64,000 bases of DNA from Gammaproteobacteria bacterium. GTDB lineage: Bacteria; Pseudomonadota; Gammaproteobacteria; Steroidobacterales; Steroidobacteraceae. This document shows, in pieces, positions 12,523 through 21,645 of this stretch. Location of the stretch: NCBI GenBank assembly GCA_025359205.1, contig JANYHD010000010.1, positions 1 through 64,000 on the forward strand, given 5' to 3'. The stretch's first letter is position 1. Each line of letters begins with the position of its first letter. The position numbers and the translations under genes are program-made. The notes under the pieces were generated by a model. That model saw only the letters and a list, made by a program, of their open reading frames with translations. It had not been told where the DNA came from and ran no database searches.

Positions 12523-13473
12523 CTATTGAATGTGCGCGAGGATGCCGTCGAGTTCGTCCAGATTGTTGTAGGCGACGACCAGTTTGCCGGCGCCTTTGGC
12601 CGTGTGCTGGATCTGCACCTTGGCGCCGAGCTTCTCCATCAGCTCGTGCTCGAGGCGTTCGACGTTTGGGTCGCGGCCCTTGGCTCCTACACCCTCAGCG
12701 GCCCCTACCTGGCCTTTGCCTGCCGGTTGGTTGAGGCGCCGCACCAGCGCCTCGGTTTCGCGTACAGATAGGTCCTTTTTCACCACTAATAGCGCAAGTT
12801 CGACCTGTTTTCGACGATTTTCTAGCCCAAGTAGCGCACGGGCGTGGCCCATGTCGAGCTCGCGGCGTTCGACCAGTACGCCGACCTCAGGGGCCAACTC
12901 CATGAGCCGCAGCAGGTTGCTGACGGCCGCGCGCGAACGCCCCACGGCCTCGGCAACCTGTTGATGGGTCAGCCCGAATTCCGAGATCAGGCGCTCGAAG
13001 GCGCGGGCCTCCTCCAGTGGATTGAGGTCCTCGCGCTGGATGTTCTCGATGAGCGCCATCGCCACGGCGGCCTCGTCGGGCACAGCGCGGATGATCGCCG
13101 GCACTTCGGTGAGGCCGGCGAGCTGGGCGGCGCGCCAGCGGCGTTCGCCGGCGATGATTTCGTACCGCTGTTCGCCTGCGCCCGCGCTGGCGCCGGCCGC
13201 GCCAACCGGCCTCACCAGTATGGGCTGGATCACGCCTTGCCGGCGGATCGAATCGGCCAACTCGCCCAGCGTGTCGTTGCGCAGGTCCGAGCGCGGCTGG
13301 TAACGGCCGCGTTGCAGCAGCTCGACCGGGAGCCGGGCGAGCTGGTCGCCGCGAGGTGAGCCAGTGGGACTGGCCAGCGTGTCGGCGGTACCGGCCGCTG
13401 GCGGCGGCGTACTGCGCGCCTGGCCGAGCAGGTCCGCGAGTCCGCGGCCGAGCGGGGGCTTCGTCTGGCTCAC
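12523..13473 (-). CDS. parB: Chromosome partitioning protein ParB
   Basis: A 316-residue CTP-dependent DNA clamp that loads at parS and segregates the origin region with ParA. It contains the box GERRWRAAQLAGL (about residues 109-121), the helix-turn-helix around LTHQQVAEAVGRSRAAVSNLLRL, and a C-terminal dimer domain. Its start overlaps the parA stop by four bases, so translation is likely coupled. No parS palindrome was seen in this window. Confidence 0.96.
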   Translation of the reverse strand: MSQTKPPLGRGLADLLGQARSTPPPAAGTADTLASPTGSPRGDQLARLPVELLQRGRYQPRSDLRNDTLGELADSIRRQGVIQPILVRPVGAAGASAGAGEQRYEIIAGERRWRAAQLAGLTEVPAIIRAVPDEAAVAMALIENIQREDLNPLEEARAFERLISEFGLTHQQVAEAVGRSRAAVSNLLRLMELAPEVGVLVERRELDMGHARALLGLENRRKQVELALLVVKKDLSVRETEALVRRLNQPAGKGQVGAAEGVGAKGRDPNVERLEHELMEKLGAKVQIQHTAKGAGKLVVAYNNLDELDGILAHIQ

Positions 13474-14261
13474 GAGGCCACCGCCGGTTGCAGCACGTCT
13501 TCCCGGCGCAGCATTTCGCCGGCGAGCGCGAGGTAGGCGAGCGCGCCGCGCGAGTCCTTGTCGTGCATGAGTGCGGGCAGGCCGAACGAGGGCGCCTCGG
13601 CGAGCCGCACGTTGCGGGGCACGACGGTGCGGAACACCTTGTCGCCGAAGTGCTCGGTGAGCTGCGCGCCGACGGCGATGGCGAGGTTATTGCGCGGGTC
13701 GTACATGGTGCGCAAGATCCCTTCAATCTCGAGCTGCGGATTCGCCGCGCCGCGGATCTGCTCGATGGTCGCGACCAGTGCGGACAGGCCTTCCAGCGCG
13801 TAGAACTCGCATTGCATCGGGATCAGCACGCTGTCGGCAGCAATCAGCGCGTTCACGGTCAATATATTGAGCGAGGGCGGGCAGTCGATCAGCACCACAT
13901 CGTAGCCGCCGCGCACCGGGCGCAACGCCTCGCGCAAGCGCAGTTCGCGGCCGTGCGGGGCCGCGAGCAAGCGCACCTCGGCGGCGGTCAGGTCCTGGTT
14001 GGCTGGGAGCAGCGACATGCCGGCGCTGGCGAGCGGCAGGATCGCGTCCGCGGCCGTGCATTCGCCCAGCAGCACTTCGAGCGTGCCGCGCGCGAGCTGC
14101 GATTTATCGACGCCGCAGCCGGTGGTGGCGTTGCCCTGCGGATCGAGGTCGATGAGCAGCACCTGGCGGCGGGTGGCCGCGAGCGACGCGGCGAGGTTCA
14201 CCGCGGTGGTGGTTTTGCCGACGCCACCTTTCTGATTGGCCACCGCGATGACGCGTTTCAT
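13470..14261 (-). CDS. parA: Chromosome partitioning ATPase ParA
   Basis: A 263-residue Walker-type ATPase of the ParA/Soj family that moves ParB-parS complexes. The deviant Walker A motif QKGGVGKTTTAVNLA starts at about residue 10, with Walker B region VLIDCPPSLN near 124. The short N-terminus without a DNA-binding extension marks the chromosomal type. It lies between rsmG and parB as in many gammaproteobacterial origin regions. Confidence 0.97.
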   Translation of the reverse strand: MKRVIAVANQKGGVGKTTTAVNLAASLAATRRQVLLIDLDPQGNATTGCGVDKSQLARGTLEVLLGECTAADAILPLASAGMSLLPANQDLTAAEVRLLAAPHGRELRLREALRPVRGGYDVVLIDCPPSLNILTVNALIAADSVLIPMQCEFYALEGLSALVATIEQIRGAANPQLEIEGILRTMYDPRNNLAIAVGAQLTEHFGDKVFRTVVPRNVRLAEAPSFGLPALMHDKDSRGALAYLALAGEMLRREDVLQPAVAS

Positions 14262-14299
14262 AGGGCTTTAGTGTAGGGCAGGCGGGGTGCTGGCGGGGA

Positions 14300-14983
14300 T
14301 CATTGAGCGCCGGGAACCGCGCCGGAATGCGCTTCGGGGCAGAATTTCAGGGTCACGAGGCATCTTTCGGCCGCGAGCCCGGGCACCTGCACCGAACGCA
14401 CGCTCAGCAATTCCCAGTCGGGCGGCAGCGCGGCGAGTTCGGCCTCGGGACGTTGTCCCTTGTAGGCCACGAGCAGCGTGCCAGGGCCAGCGAGCGCTCG
14501 GGCGAGCGTGGTGAGCTTGGCAAGCGTGGCCACGGCGCGGGCGAGGATCGTATCGAAGGGCTGTGCTGGCCGCAGGTCCTCGGCGCGCGCGTGCACCGCC
14601 TCGACGTTCTTGAGGCCCAGCGTCCGTGCGGCGTGGGCGACGAAGCGTACTTTCTTCGCGGTGCCGTCGATGAGCGTGAATTGCCGCTCTGGATGCACGA
14701 TCGCGAGCGGGAGGCCCGGAAACCCCGCGCCCGTGCCCAGGTCTGCGATGCGCGTGCCGGCCAGCTCGCCGCTGGCGGCGAGACTGTCGAGCAGGTGAGC
14801 GCTCACCATCGCCTCGCGAGTCGTGATGGCCGTGAGGTTGTAGGCGCGGTTCCATTGCTCCAGCTCGTCGAGCAACCGCAGCAACAGAGTGGCGGCCGCA
14901 GCGTCCAGCGCGACGCCGAGCTCTTTGGCCCGCTCACGCAGATCTTCCACCGCCGCTGCTTGTCCGGCTGTCGCCGCCTGCAT
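14300..14983 (-). CDS. rsmG: 16S rRNA (guanine527-N7)-methyltransferase
   Basis: It methylates G527 of 16S rRNA using S-adenosylmethionine. I start it at the ATG at 14983 (MQAATAGQ), giving 227 residues, near the family's 205-215; a start further upstream at 15022 is also open. The substrate segment WNRAYNLTAI (about residues 44-53) and the SAM-binding motif IADLGTGAGFPGLPLAI (about 78-94) are clear. The usual upstream partner mnmG is absent; a divergent gene starts 66 bases away instead. Confidence 0.94.
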   Translation of the reverse strand: MQAATAGQAAAVEDLRERAKELGVALDAAAATLLLRLLDELEQWNRAYNLTAITTREAMVSAHLLDSLAASGELAGTRIADLGTGAGFPGLPLAIVHPERQFTLIDGTAKKVRFVAHAARTLGLKNVEAVHARAEDLRPAQPFDTILARAVATLAKLTTLARALAGPGTLLVAYKGQRPEAELAALPPDWELLSVRSVQVPGLAAERCLVTLKFCPEAHSGAVPGAQ

Positions 14984-15049
14984 ATGGGTTGCCTTAAATG
15001 CGGCCGCAGGCACAATACCCACGAGTCCACCCGAGGAACGATAGCAAAG

Positions 15050-16897
15050 ATGCGCCGATCGAACGACGCGCGCGCATGTGCGCTTGTGCTCTGCCTGGCC
15101 CTGCTGTGCGCGTACGCGCCGGCCTGGGCTGCGCGCAGCGTGCAGGACGGCGTCGTGCTGGATGGCGTGCCGGCGGTGAACGCCGAGATCAGCGCGAGCC
15201 TCGCGCGCTACCGTGGCGGCAGCGAGTCACGGCTCCTGGACTGGCTGAGCGACGGCTCGCTGCTGGTGGCGGTGCGCCGCGAGGGACACGACCAGCTGCT
15301 GCGGTTGCGCGGCGCGGCCGCCGCGCGCGAACCGATCGGCGTGCCCGGGGACGCTGTGCGCTTGGCCACCGCACCGCCTTTTCACAGTGACACGGTGGCG
15401 CTGCTCAGCGAGAAGCCGAAGAGCGGCGGCAGCGCGCTCTATCTGACCACGCTCGCGACGGGCGGCGCGCGCGTGTTGCTGCCTGCGAGCGCGCATGCGG
15501 GCGCGCCCGCCTGGGCGCACGATGGGCGTCAGCTTGCTTTCAGCGCCGCGCTGGCTGGTGGGCAGGATTCCGGCTTGTTCGTGCTCGACACTGCAAGCAG
15601 CGCCGCGCCGCGGCTCGTCGCCTCGAGCGGCGGAGGCGACGCCGCCGCGGGAATCGCGGCTGGTGCATACACGGCGAGCGGCACGTCCTGGCAGGTGCTG
15701 GCGTGGACCAGCGCAGACCGTTCACTGCTGGTGCGGCATAAAGTCTCCGACGCCGGCGACGAGCTGCTGCTGGTGGATCTGACCAGCGGCGCGCTGCGCC
15801 GCATCGATGCGCCCGGCGAGCGTTCGCCAGGCTACGGCCACATTGGCGCGGCGCGCCTCACCAGCGACGGGCGCGGCGTCTATTTCACCAGCGATCGCGG
15901 CAGCGAGCACGCGCAACTGCGCTACGCCGATTTCTACGCGGGCACTTCGACGCTGGTCGCGTCCGACCTGGAGGTCGAACAGTTCGACGTCAGCGCCGAC
16001 AATCGCACGCTGGCGCTGAGCTGGAACGAATTTGGCTACAGCCGCGTGGCCTTGCTCGATCGCGCGAGCGCGCGGCTGACGATGCTGTCCTCGCTCCCGC
16101 CAGGCGTCGTGGACGCGCTGCGCTTCGATCACGCGGGCGGCCGGCTCGCGCTCGAACTGGCCTCGAGCGCGGGGCCGCGCGATGTGTACGTCCACGAGCT
16201 TAGCTCAGCCACCAGCACGCGCTGGACGGCGAGCCAACTCGGCGTGTTCAGCGCCGCGCAACTGGTCGCGCCACAGACCGTGCGCTTCCCGACCTGGGAC
16301 CGCGTAGGCAGCGGAAACCATCGCATGTTGACCGCGTTGCTGTACAGGCCGCGCCTCGGCGGTCCCTGGCCGGTGGTCGTCATGCTGGGGGACGCGGGCG
16401 CGGGTGCGCGCCCGCAGCTCGACCCCTTCGTGCAGTACTGCGTCAACGAGCTTAGGGTAGCGGTAGTGATACCCGGAGTGCGCGCGGGCGATACGGGCGG
16501 GCTCGACATGGGCGCGCTGCTCGCCTGGCTCGGTGCGCAGCCCGACCTGCGGCGCGAGCGCGTCGCGCTGCAGGGGAGCGGCAGCGGGGGCACGCTCGCG
16601 TTGCTGGCGGTGGGTCTCTACGGCGACCGGCTGCGCGGTGCGGTGGACATCGACGGCCCGGCTAGCGGAGCGCAGCTCGCTTCGCTTCGCTCACCGGTCC
16701 TGCTGGTGCGTGGCCTGCACGAGCCCTCGCTCGATGCCGGCACGGCCGAGCAGCTCCTGTGGCGGTTGCGCAGCGCGGGGGTGGATAGCTGGTTCGTGGC
16801 GCCGCGCGAGCTCGGCGACACGCTGACGGAGGAGGCCGGGCAGGCGGCGGCGCAAGCTGTGATCGCGCAGTTCCTGCGCTCGAAACTCGGCGACTGA
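15050..16897 (+). CDS. S9-like secreted protein with degenerate active site
   Basis: A 615-residue protein with a signal peptide (about 1-25, ending APAWAA) and a beta-propeller-like region of WD40/PD40-type repeats, followed by an alpha/beta-hydrolase-like end. This is the layout of prolyl oligopeptidase-family (S9) proteins. The nucleophile region reads LQGSGSGGTLAL, a poor fit to GGSxGG. The final segment where the catalytic histidine should stand reads APRELGDTLTEE and has no histidine. The hydrolase half is also shorter than usual. I infer a non-catalytic or strongly diverged homologue in the periplasm. It diverges from rsmG and converges with the cytochrome gene. Confidence 0.7.
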   Translation: MRRSNDARACALVLCLALLCAYAPAWAARSVQDGVVLDGVPAVNAEISASLARYRGGSESRLLDWLSDGSLLVAVRREGHDQLLRLRGAAAAREPIGVPGDAVRLATAPPFHSDTVALLSEKPKSGGSALYLTTLATGGARVLLPASAHAGAPAWAHDGRQLAFSAALAGGQDSGLFVLDTASSAAPRLVASSGGGDAAAGIAAGAYTASGTSWQVLAWTSADRSLLVRHKVSDAGDELLLVDLTSGALRRIDAPGERSPGYGHIGAARLTSDGRGVYFTSDRGSEHAQLRYADFYAGTSTLVASDLEVEQFDVSADNRTLALSWNEFGYSRVALLDRASARLTMLSSLPPGVVDALRFDHAGGRLALELASSAGPRDVYVHELSSATSTRWTASQLGVFSAAQLVAPQTVRFPTWDRVGSGNHRMLTALLYRPRLGGPWPVVVMLGDAGAGARPQLDPFVQYCVNELRVAVVIPGVRAGDTGGLDMGALLAWLGAQPDLRRERVALQGSGSGGTLALLAVGLYGDRLRGAVDIDGPASGAQLASLRSPVLLVRGLHEPSLDAGTAEQLLWRLRSAGVDSWFVAPRELGDTLTEEAGQAAAQAVIAQFLRSKLGD

Positions 16898-16948
16898 GCG
16901 CCGCAGGCCAGGCGCCCACGACTGAGCGCTGCAGCGGCGACGCGGGTC

Positions 16949-17569
16949 TTACAGCCAGTTCGGCCGGCGCACGGTCTGCAGCGCCGGACGCTGCCCACTG
17001 TAGTAATCAGCGATCGCCTTCACATCGGCGGCCGACAGCTGGCCGGCGAACGTTCCCATGATCGGGTTCTTGCGATCGCCCTTCTGGTATTCCACCAGTG
17101 CGCGCGCGATGTAGTCGGCATGCTGGCCGGCGAGCGTCGGGTAGTCGCCGGTGATGCCGACGCCGTTGGCGCCGTGACAGGCCGAGCACAGTTCGGTCAC
17201 TTTCTGCGGCGCCGCACCACTGGGCGCCGCGCCCGCCGGCAGCACGGCATCGGCGAGGTAGGCGGCGACGTCCTCCATGTCCTGGTCGCTGAGCGAGCTG
17301 GCCTGGGCGTACATGGTGCCGTGCGAGCGCTGCTTGCCGCGGTAGGCCTTCAGCGCGGCGACGATGTACTCGGGATGTTGGCCGACGAGCTTGGGGACGC
17401 TGTAGGTCGGGTAGACGTTCTTGTAGTTGGCGATGCCGTGGCAACCGAGACAGGTGTAACCGATCACCCTGCCGCGCTGCGCGTCGCCCGCCGCCTGGAC
17501 GGTGCCGGCCAGCGCCAGCGTCATGGTGACCGCGACCAGCCTGACCCAGTGATTCGACATCGAAGGCAT
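16949..17569 (-). CDS. Diheme cytochrome c (c4-like)
   Basis: A periplasmic electron carrier of about 206 residues with two heme sites, CLGCHG in the N-terminal domain and CSACHG in the C-terminal domain, each followed later by methionine residues suited to axial ligation. An N-terminal hydrophobic stretch ending GTVQAAGDA is a Sec signal peptide. The start is placed at 17569; 17560 (MSNHWV) is equally possible and 17587 is open. Two-domain symmetry and length suggest the c4 family, a likely donor to a terminal oxidase. No oxidase genes are nearby. Confidence 0.85.
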   Translation of the reverse strand: MPSMSNHWVRLVAVTMTLALAGTVQAAGDAQRGRVIGYTCLGCHGIANYKNVYPTYSVPKLVGQHPEYIVAALKAYRGKQRSHGTMYAQASSLSDQDMEDVAAYLADAVLPAGAAPSGAAPQKVTELCSACHGANGVGITGDYPTLAGQHADYIARALVEYQKGDRKNPIMGTFAGQLSAADVKAIADYYSGQRPALQTVRRPNWL

Positions 17570-17652
17570 AATCGGACTCCACGACAAGGCCGGCGCGGCG
17601 CGCCGTAAAATGGCGGCAAAGTGTACGGATTCACCAGCGGATTTGCCACTGC

Positions 17653-18102
17653 ATGATCGCCCTCATCCAACGCGTCACGACGGCCCGAGTCACGGTCGAT
17701 GGCCGCGTCTGCGGCGCGATCGGCGCTGGGCTCCTCGCCCTGATCGGCGTGCAGCGCGACGACGGGCCGGCCCAGGTCGCCCGGCTCCTCGAGCGGCTGC
17801 TCGACTACCGCGTGTTCGCGGACGAGGCCGGGCGCATGAACCGTTCGCTCCGTGACACGGGCGGCGCACTGCTGCTCGTACCCCAGTTCACCCTGGCCGC
17901 CGACACGTCTTCCGGCACTCGGCCGGGCTTCTCCACCGCGGCCGAACCGGCGCTGGCGCGCTCGCTGTATGAACAGCTGCTGGAGGCCGCCTGTGGCGCG
18001 CACGGCGAGGTGGCCAGCGGCGAGTTCGGGGCCAATATGGCGGTCGCACTGGTCAATGACGGCCCGGTAACCTTCTGGCTTGAAGCCCCACCAAAAGCGT
18101 GA
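17653..18102 (+). CDS. dtd: D-aminoacyl-tRNA deacylase
   Basis: A 149-residue cytoplasmic proofreading enzyme that frees tRNA from D-amino acids and glycine mischarged on tRNA-Ala. The two signature segments are present: VPQFTLAADTSSGTRPGFS (the SQFTL region) at about 76-94, and NDGPVTFWL with the Gly-cisPro motif near 136. Length matches the family (about 145). It begins a plus-strand run leading to tatABC. Confidence 0.96.
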   Translation: MIALIQRVTTARVTVDGRVCGAIGAGLLALIGVQRDDGPAQVARLLERLLDYRVFADEAGRMNRSLRDTGGALLLVPQFTLAADTSSGTRPGFSTAAEPALARSLYEQLLEAACGAHGEVASGEFGANMAVALVNDGPVTFWLEAPPKA

Positions 18103-18197
18103 CGTGCGGCAGACTGCCGGACTCGCGTTCACGGCTTGGGTGCGAGTTCGCCTATCATTGACGGTCGGACATAAAGGGCCCGGTCCCGGAGGATGCT

Positions 18198-18449
18198 ATG
18201 GATCTGTTTTCACCCCGCCACCTGCTGGTCATCCTGGTGCTCGTGCTGCTGGTATTCGGCACCAAGAAACTGCGCACCATCGGCTCGGACCTGGGCGCCG
18301 CTGTCCGCGGCTTCAAGAAGTCGATGAACGATGGCGATCAGGAAGAACAGCTCGCCCAGAAGCAGCTCCCGCCCACTGGCAAGGACGCCGAGTTTCCCGA
18401 GAACACCCCCGGCGCCGGCAGTCCACGCCAGGACGACCGCCGCGCCTAG
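18198..18449 (+). CDS. tatA: Sec-independent translocase subunit TatA
   Basis: An 83-residue protein forming the translocation pore for folded Tat substrates. It has one N-terminal membrane helix (HLLVILVLVLLVFG), the hinge FGTKKLRTIGSDLG and an amphipathic helix followed by an acidic tail. GGAGG lies six bases before the ATG. First gene of tatABC. Confidence 0.95.
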   Translation: MDLFSPRHLLVILVLVLLVFGTKKLRTIGSDLGAAVRGFKKSMNDGDQEEQLAQKQLPPTGKDAEFPENTPGAGSPRQDDRRA

Positions 18450-18480
18450 CGCGAGCGTCTGAACCCGACCAGCGCCCGCG

Positions 18481-18888
18481 ATGTTCGACATTGGCTTCTC
18501 GGAGGTCCTGCTGATCTTCGGCCTGGCGCTCGTAGTGCTGGGCCCCGACAAGCTCCCGGGCGTGGCCCGCACCATTGGCCGCTGGGCCGGGCGCGCACGC
18601 GCCATGGCCCGTCAGTTCCGCGACCAGCTCGAGACGGAGGCGGACGGACTCAAGGTGGACCTGAACACGCCCCCGCATGCCGCGCCGCTCCCGCATGCCG
18701 CGCCGCCCCCGTACGCCACGCCGCCGCCGCAACCCGATACACCGCCGCACGCGGCAGCGCCAGCCGAGCCCGCAGCACCAAACGCCGCAGCCACCACCGC
18801 TAGCGCACCACCCGCCGCTGAGTTACCCGCGACTCCCGACCCGACCAGCACACCCACACCGCACGGCGAGCATGACCGGCGAGAGTGA
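18481..18888 (+). CDS. tatB: Sec-independent translocase subunit TatB
   Basis: A 135-residue TatB; with TatC it forms the signal-peptide receptor. MFDIGFSEVLLIFGLALVVLGPDKLP is the membrane helix and hinge, followed by an amphipathic helix to about residue 55. The rest is a low-complexity tail of proline, alanine and histidine (PHAAPLPHAAPPPYATPPP and so on) encoded by imperfect repeats around 18670-18760. Its 3' end overlaps tatC by 17 bases. Confidence 0.94.
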   Translation: MFDIGFSEVLLIFGLALVVLGPDKLPGVARTIGRWAGRARAMARQFRDQLETEADGLKVDLNTPPHAAPLPHAAPPPYATPPPQPDTPPHAAAPAEPAAPNAAATTASAPPAAELPATPDPTSTPTPHGEHDRRE

Positions 18889-19645
18889 ACCGCTCCTAGA
18901 GGGCACGCTGATTTCGCACCTGCTGGAGCTGCGCACGCGGCTAATGCGCGCCTTCCTCGCGGTCATCCTCATATTCATCCCCTTTGCGCTCTATTCGAAC
19001 CACCTGTTCGAATGGCTCTCGCATCCGCTGCTGCAACAGCTCCCGCCGCACAGCGTACTGATCTCGACCAGCATCATCGCGCCGTTCACCGCGCCGCTGA
19101 AGTTGGCCTTCGTCGCCGCGCTGGTGGTGGCGATGCCCTACGTGCTCTACGAACTGTGGGCCTTCATCGCACCTGGGCTCTACCGGCACGAGAAAGGGTT
19201 CGCGGTGCCGCTGCTGGTCTCGGCAGTGGTCCTGTTCTACGTCGGTGTGGCCTTCGCCTACTACGTGGTGTTCCCACTGATCTTCAATTTCTTCGTCAAT
19301 ACCACGCCGCGCGGCGTGCAGCTGATGGCCGACATTTCCATGTACATGGAGTTCGTGCTGGTGCTGCTGTTTTCGTTCGGCATCGCCTTCGAAGTGCCGG
19401 TGGCGGTCGTGCTGCTGGTCCTGATGGGCATCGTGAAACTGGAGAAGCTCACGCAGATCCGCGGCTACGTGCTGATCGCCGTGTTCATCATCGCGGCGAT
19501 CCTCACACCGCCGGACGCCATCTCACAGACCGTGATGGCCGTGCCCATGTACCTGCTGTACGAAGGCGGCATCCTGATGGCGCGCCTGATGATGCGCAGC
19601 CGCGGCAAGACAAAACAACAAGCAGAACCCGGGGAGTATGAATGA
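18872..19645 (+). CDS. tatC: Sec-independent translocase subunit TatC
   Basis: A 257-residue protein with six membrane helices that binds twin-arginine signal peptides. I use the ATG at 18872 (MTGESEPLLEGTLISHLLELRTRL), whose first cytoplasmic segment carries the conserved HLLELRTR. The open frame upstream is the shadow of tatB. The conserved glutamate lies in the SISHL/ELR region and in the loop FYVGVAFAYYVVFPL. A Tat substrate candidate in the window is the protein at 62937. Confidence 0.96.
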   Translation: MTGESEPLLEGTLISHLLELRTRLMRAFLAVILIFIPFALYSNHLFEWLSHPLLQQLPPHSVLISTSIIAPFTAPLKLAFVAALVVAMPYVLYELWAFIAPGLYRHEKGFAVPLLVSAVVLFYVGVAFAYYVVFPLIFNFFVNTTPRGVQLMADISMYMEFVLVLLFSFGIAFEVPVAVVLLVLMGIVKLEKLTQIRGYVLIAVFIIAAILTPPDAISQTVMAVPMYLLYEGGILMARLMMRSRGKTKQQAEPGEYE

Positions 19646-21645
19646 TGGCAAGGCCAGCTGCGACGCCGCCGATCGCGCGTGCCGAGCTTACGGTCCGGGG
19701 CCTGGTCCTCGGCGTGCTGATCACCGTGCTGTTCACCGCCGCCAACGTCTACTTCGGCCTCAAGGCCGGGCTCACCTTCGCGACCTCGATTCCCGCGGCA
19801 GTGATCTCGATGGCGGTGCTGCGCGGCTTCAAGGGCATGACCGTGCAGGAGAACAACATCGTGCAGACGGTGGCCTCAGCCGCCGGTACGCTCTCCGCGA
19901 TCATCTTCGTGCTGCCCGGGCTGGTGATGATTGGCTGGTGGACCGGCTTCCCGTACTGGACCTCGTTCGCGATCTGCGCACTGGGCGGGACGCTGGGCGT
20001 GATGTATTCGATCCCGCTGCGGCGCGCGCTGGTGACGCAGTCCGACCTGCCGTACCCGGAGGGCGTGGCCTGTGCCGAGGTGCTCAAGGTCGGCGGCAGC
20101 GAGCACGCCGACGCGACCGCGGTCGCCGAGAGCCGCAACGGGCTGCGCGCCGTGGTTTGGGGTTCGATCGTCTCGGGCGTATTTGCGGTGATCGTGGCCA
20201 CGCGCATCTTCGCCGGCGACGTGGCGCGCACCTTTCGCGTCGGCGAGCGGAGCGTGACGGGCTTCGACTTTTTGCTCTCCTTTGCGCTGTTCGCAGTCGG
20301 GCATTTAGTGGGCCTGTGGGTAGGGCTCGCGATGTTGGCCGGTGCGCTGATCGCCTGGGTCTGGGGCGTGCCGCATTACTCGGCGCTGGTGAGCGGCGAT
20401 GGCGTGAGTCTCGCGCATCTGGCGCAGGGCGTGTGGAGCCACCAGGTGCGCTTCATCGGCGCCGGCGCCATCGGCGCCTCGGCGGTGTGGACGCTTGCCA
20501 AGCTGGTCAAGCCGGTAACGGCAGGGCTCCGTTCGGCGCTGGCGGCCTCGAAGGCGCGCGCGAGTGGTGGCGGCGCGCTGTTGCCGCGCACCGAGCAGGA
20601 CATCCCGATCGGCTGGGTGGCGATGATCTCGCTCGTGTGCATGGTGCCGATCGCGATCTTGCTGACGAACCTGGGCGTGCAAAGTGGCCTTGGCGGCCAG
20701 CTGCTGCTGGTGGTCACGGGTGCAGTCATCTACATCGTGCTGATGGGCTTCTTCGTCTCGGCGGTGTGTGGCTACATGGCCGGGCTTATTGGCGCCTCGA
20801 ATAGCCCGCTGTCGGGCATCGGCATCCTGGCGGTGATCGGTGCGGCGCTGCTGTTGCTGCTGGGCGTACACACGATGCCGGCCGCCGGTCCGCAGGCACT
20901 GGTCGCCTACGCCTTGTTCATCACCTCAGTGGTGTTTGCGGTCGCAACCATTGCCAATAACAATCTGCAGGACCTGAAGACCGGCCAGCTGGTCGATGCG
21001 ACGCCCTGGAAGCAGCAGGTGGCGCTGGTGATCGGCGTGCTGGCTGGAGCTGCGATCATCCCGCCGATCCTCGACCTGGTAAACCACGCCTACGGTTTCG
21101 CTGGCGCGCCCGGTCCCGTGCGCGAGCATCCGCTGCCCGCGCCGCAGGCGGGACTGATCTCGGCGTTGGCGCAGGGGGTGATCCAGCACAATGTGGACTG
21201 GAGCCTGATCCGCATCGGCATGGTCATCGGCGTGGCGACGATCGTCGTCGACGAGACACTGCGGCGCCTGACCAAGTCGGCACACCTGTCGCCGCTGGCG
21301 GTGGGCCTCGGGATCTACCTGCCGACGCAAAGCACGCTGATGGTCGTGGTCGGCGCGGTGGCCGGCTGGCTCTACGACCGGAACGCCGCGCGCACCGCGC
21401 GGCCCGAAGCGACCAAGCAGCTCGGCGTGCTGCTGGCCTCGGGCATGATCGTGGGCGAAGGACTGGTGGGCGTGGTGATCGCCGCCTGCGTCGCCTTCTC
21501 GGGCAAGGATTTTCCGCTCGCGCTCGTCGGCGAGGCATTCGCCGGCAGGCCCGCCGAGCTGATCGGCGGCGGCGTGTTCGCGCTGGTGGTTTACCTGCTG
21601 TACCGCTGGGCGGCGCGGCTGAACAGCCCGGCTGCGAATGGCTAG
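19642..21645 (+). CDS. OPT-family oligopeptide transporter
   Basis: A 667-residue inner-membrane protein with about 15 hydrophobic helices. The N-terminal block (ANVYFGLKAGLTFATSIPAAVISM) and NNIVQTVASAAGTL, together with GASNSPLSGIGI, mark the bacterial branch of the OPT family, which takes up peptides or metal-chelates; the substrate is not readable from sequence. Its ATGA start overlaps the tatC stop by four bases, with GGGGAG just upstream, so it is translationally coupled to the tat operon. It converges with the next gene, overlapping by four bases. Confidence 0.9.
   Translation: MMARPAATPPIARAELTVRGLVLGVLITVLFTAANVYFGLKAGLTFATSIPAAVISMAVLRGFKGMTVQENNIVQTVASAAGTLSAIIFVLPGLVMIGWWTGFPYWTSFAICALGGTLGVMYSIPLRRALVTQSDLPYPEGVACAEVLKVGGSEHADATAVAESRNGLRAVVWGSIVSGVFAVIVATRIFAGDVARTFRVGERSVTGFDFLLSFALFAVGHLVGLWVGLAMLAGALIAWVWGVPHYSALVSGDGVSLAHLAQGVWSHQVRFIGAGAIGASAVWTLAKLVKPVTAGLRSALAASKARASGGGALLPRTEQDIPIGWVAMISLVCMVPIAILLTNLGVQSGLGGQLLLVVTGAVIYIVLMGFFVSAVCGYMAGLIGASNSPLSGIGILAVIGAALLLLLGVHTMPAAGPQALVAYALFITSVVFAVATIANNNLQDLKTGQLVDATPWKQQVALVIGVLAGAAIIPPILDLVNHAYGFAGAPGPVREHPLPAPQAGLISALAQGVIQHNVDWSLIRIGMVIGVATIVVDETLRRLTKSAHLSPLAVGLGIYLPTQSTLMVVVGAVAGWLYDRNAARTARPEATKQLGVLLASGMIVGEGLVGVVIAACVAFSGKDFPLALVGEAFAGRPAELIGGGVFALVVYLLYRWAARLNSPAANG

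Noticed and set aside
12463-14261. parS site near parAB
   Set aside because: No TGTTTCACGTGAAACA-like 16-mer was seen in or beside the genes.
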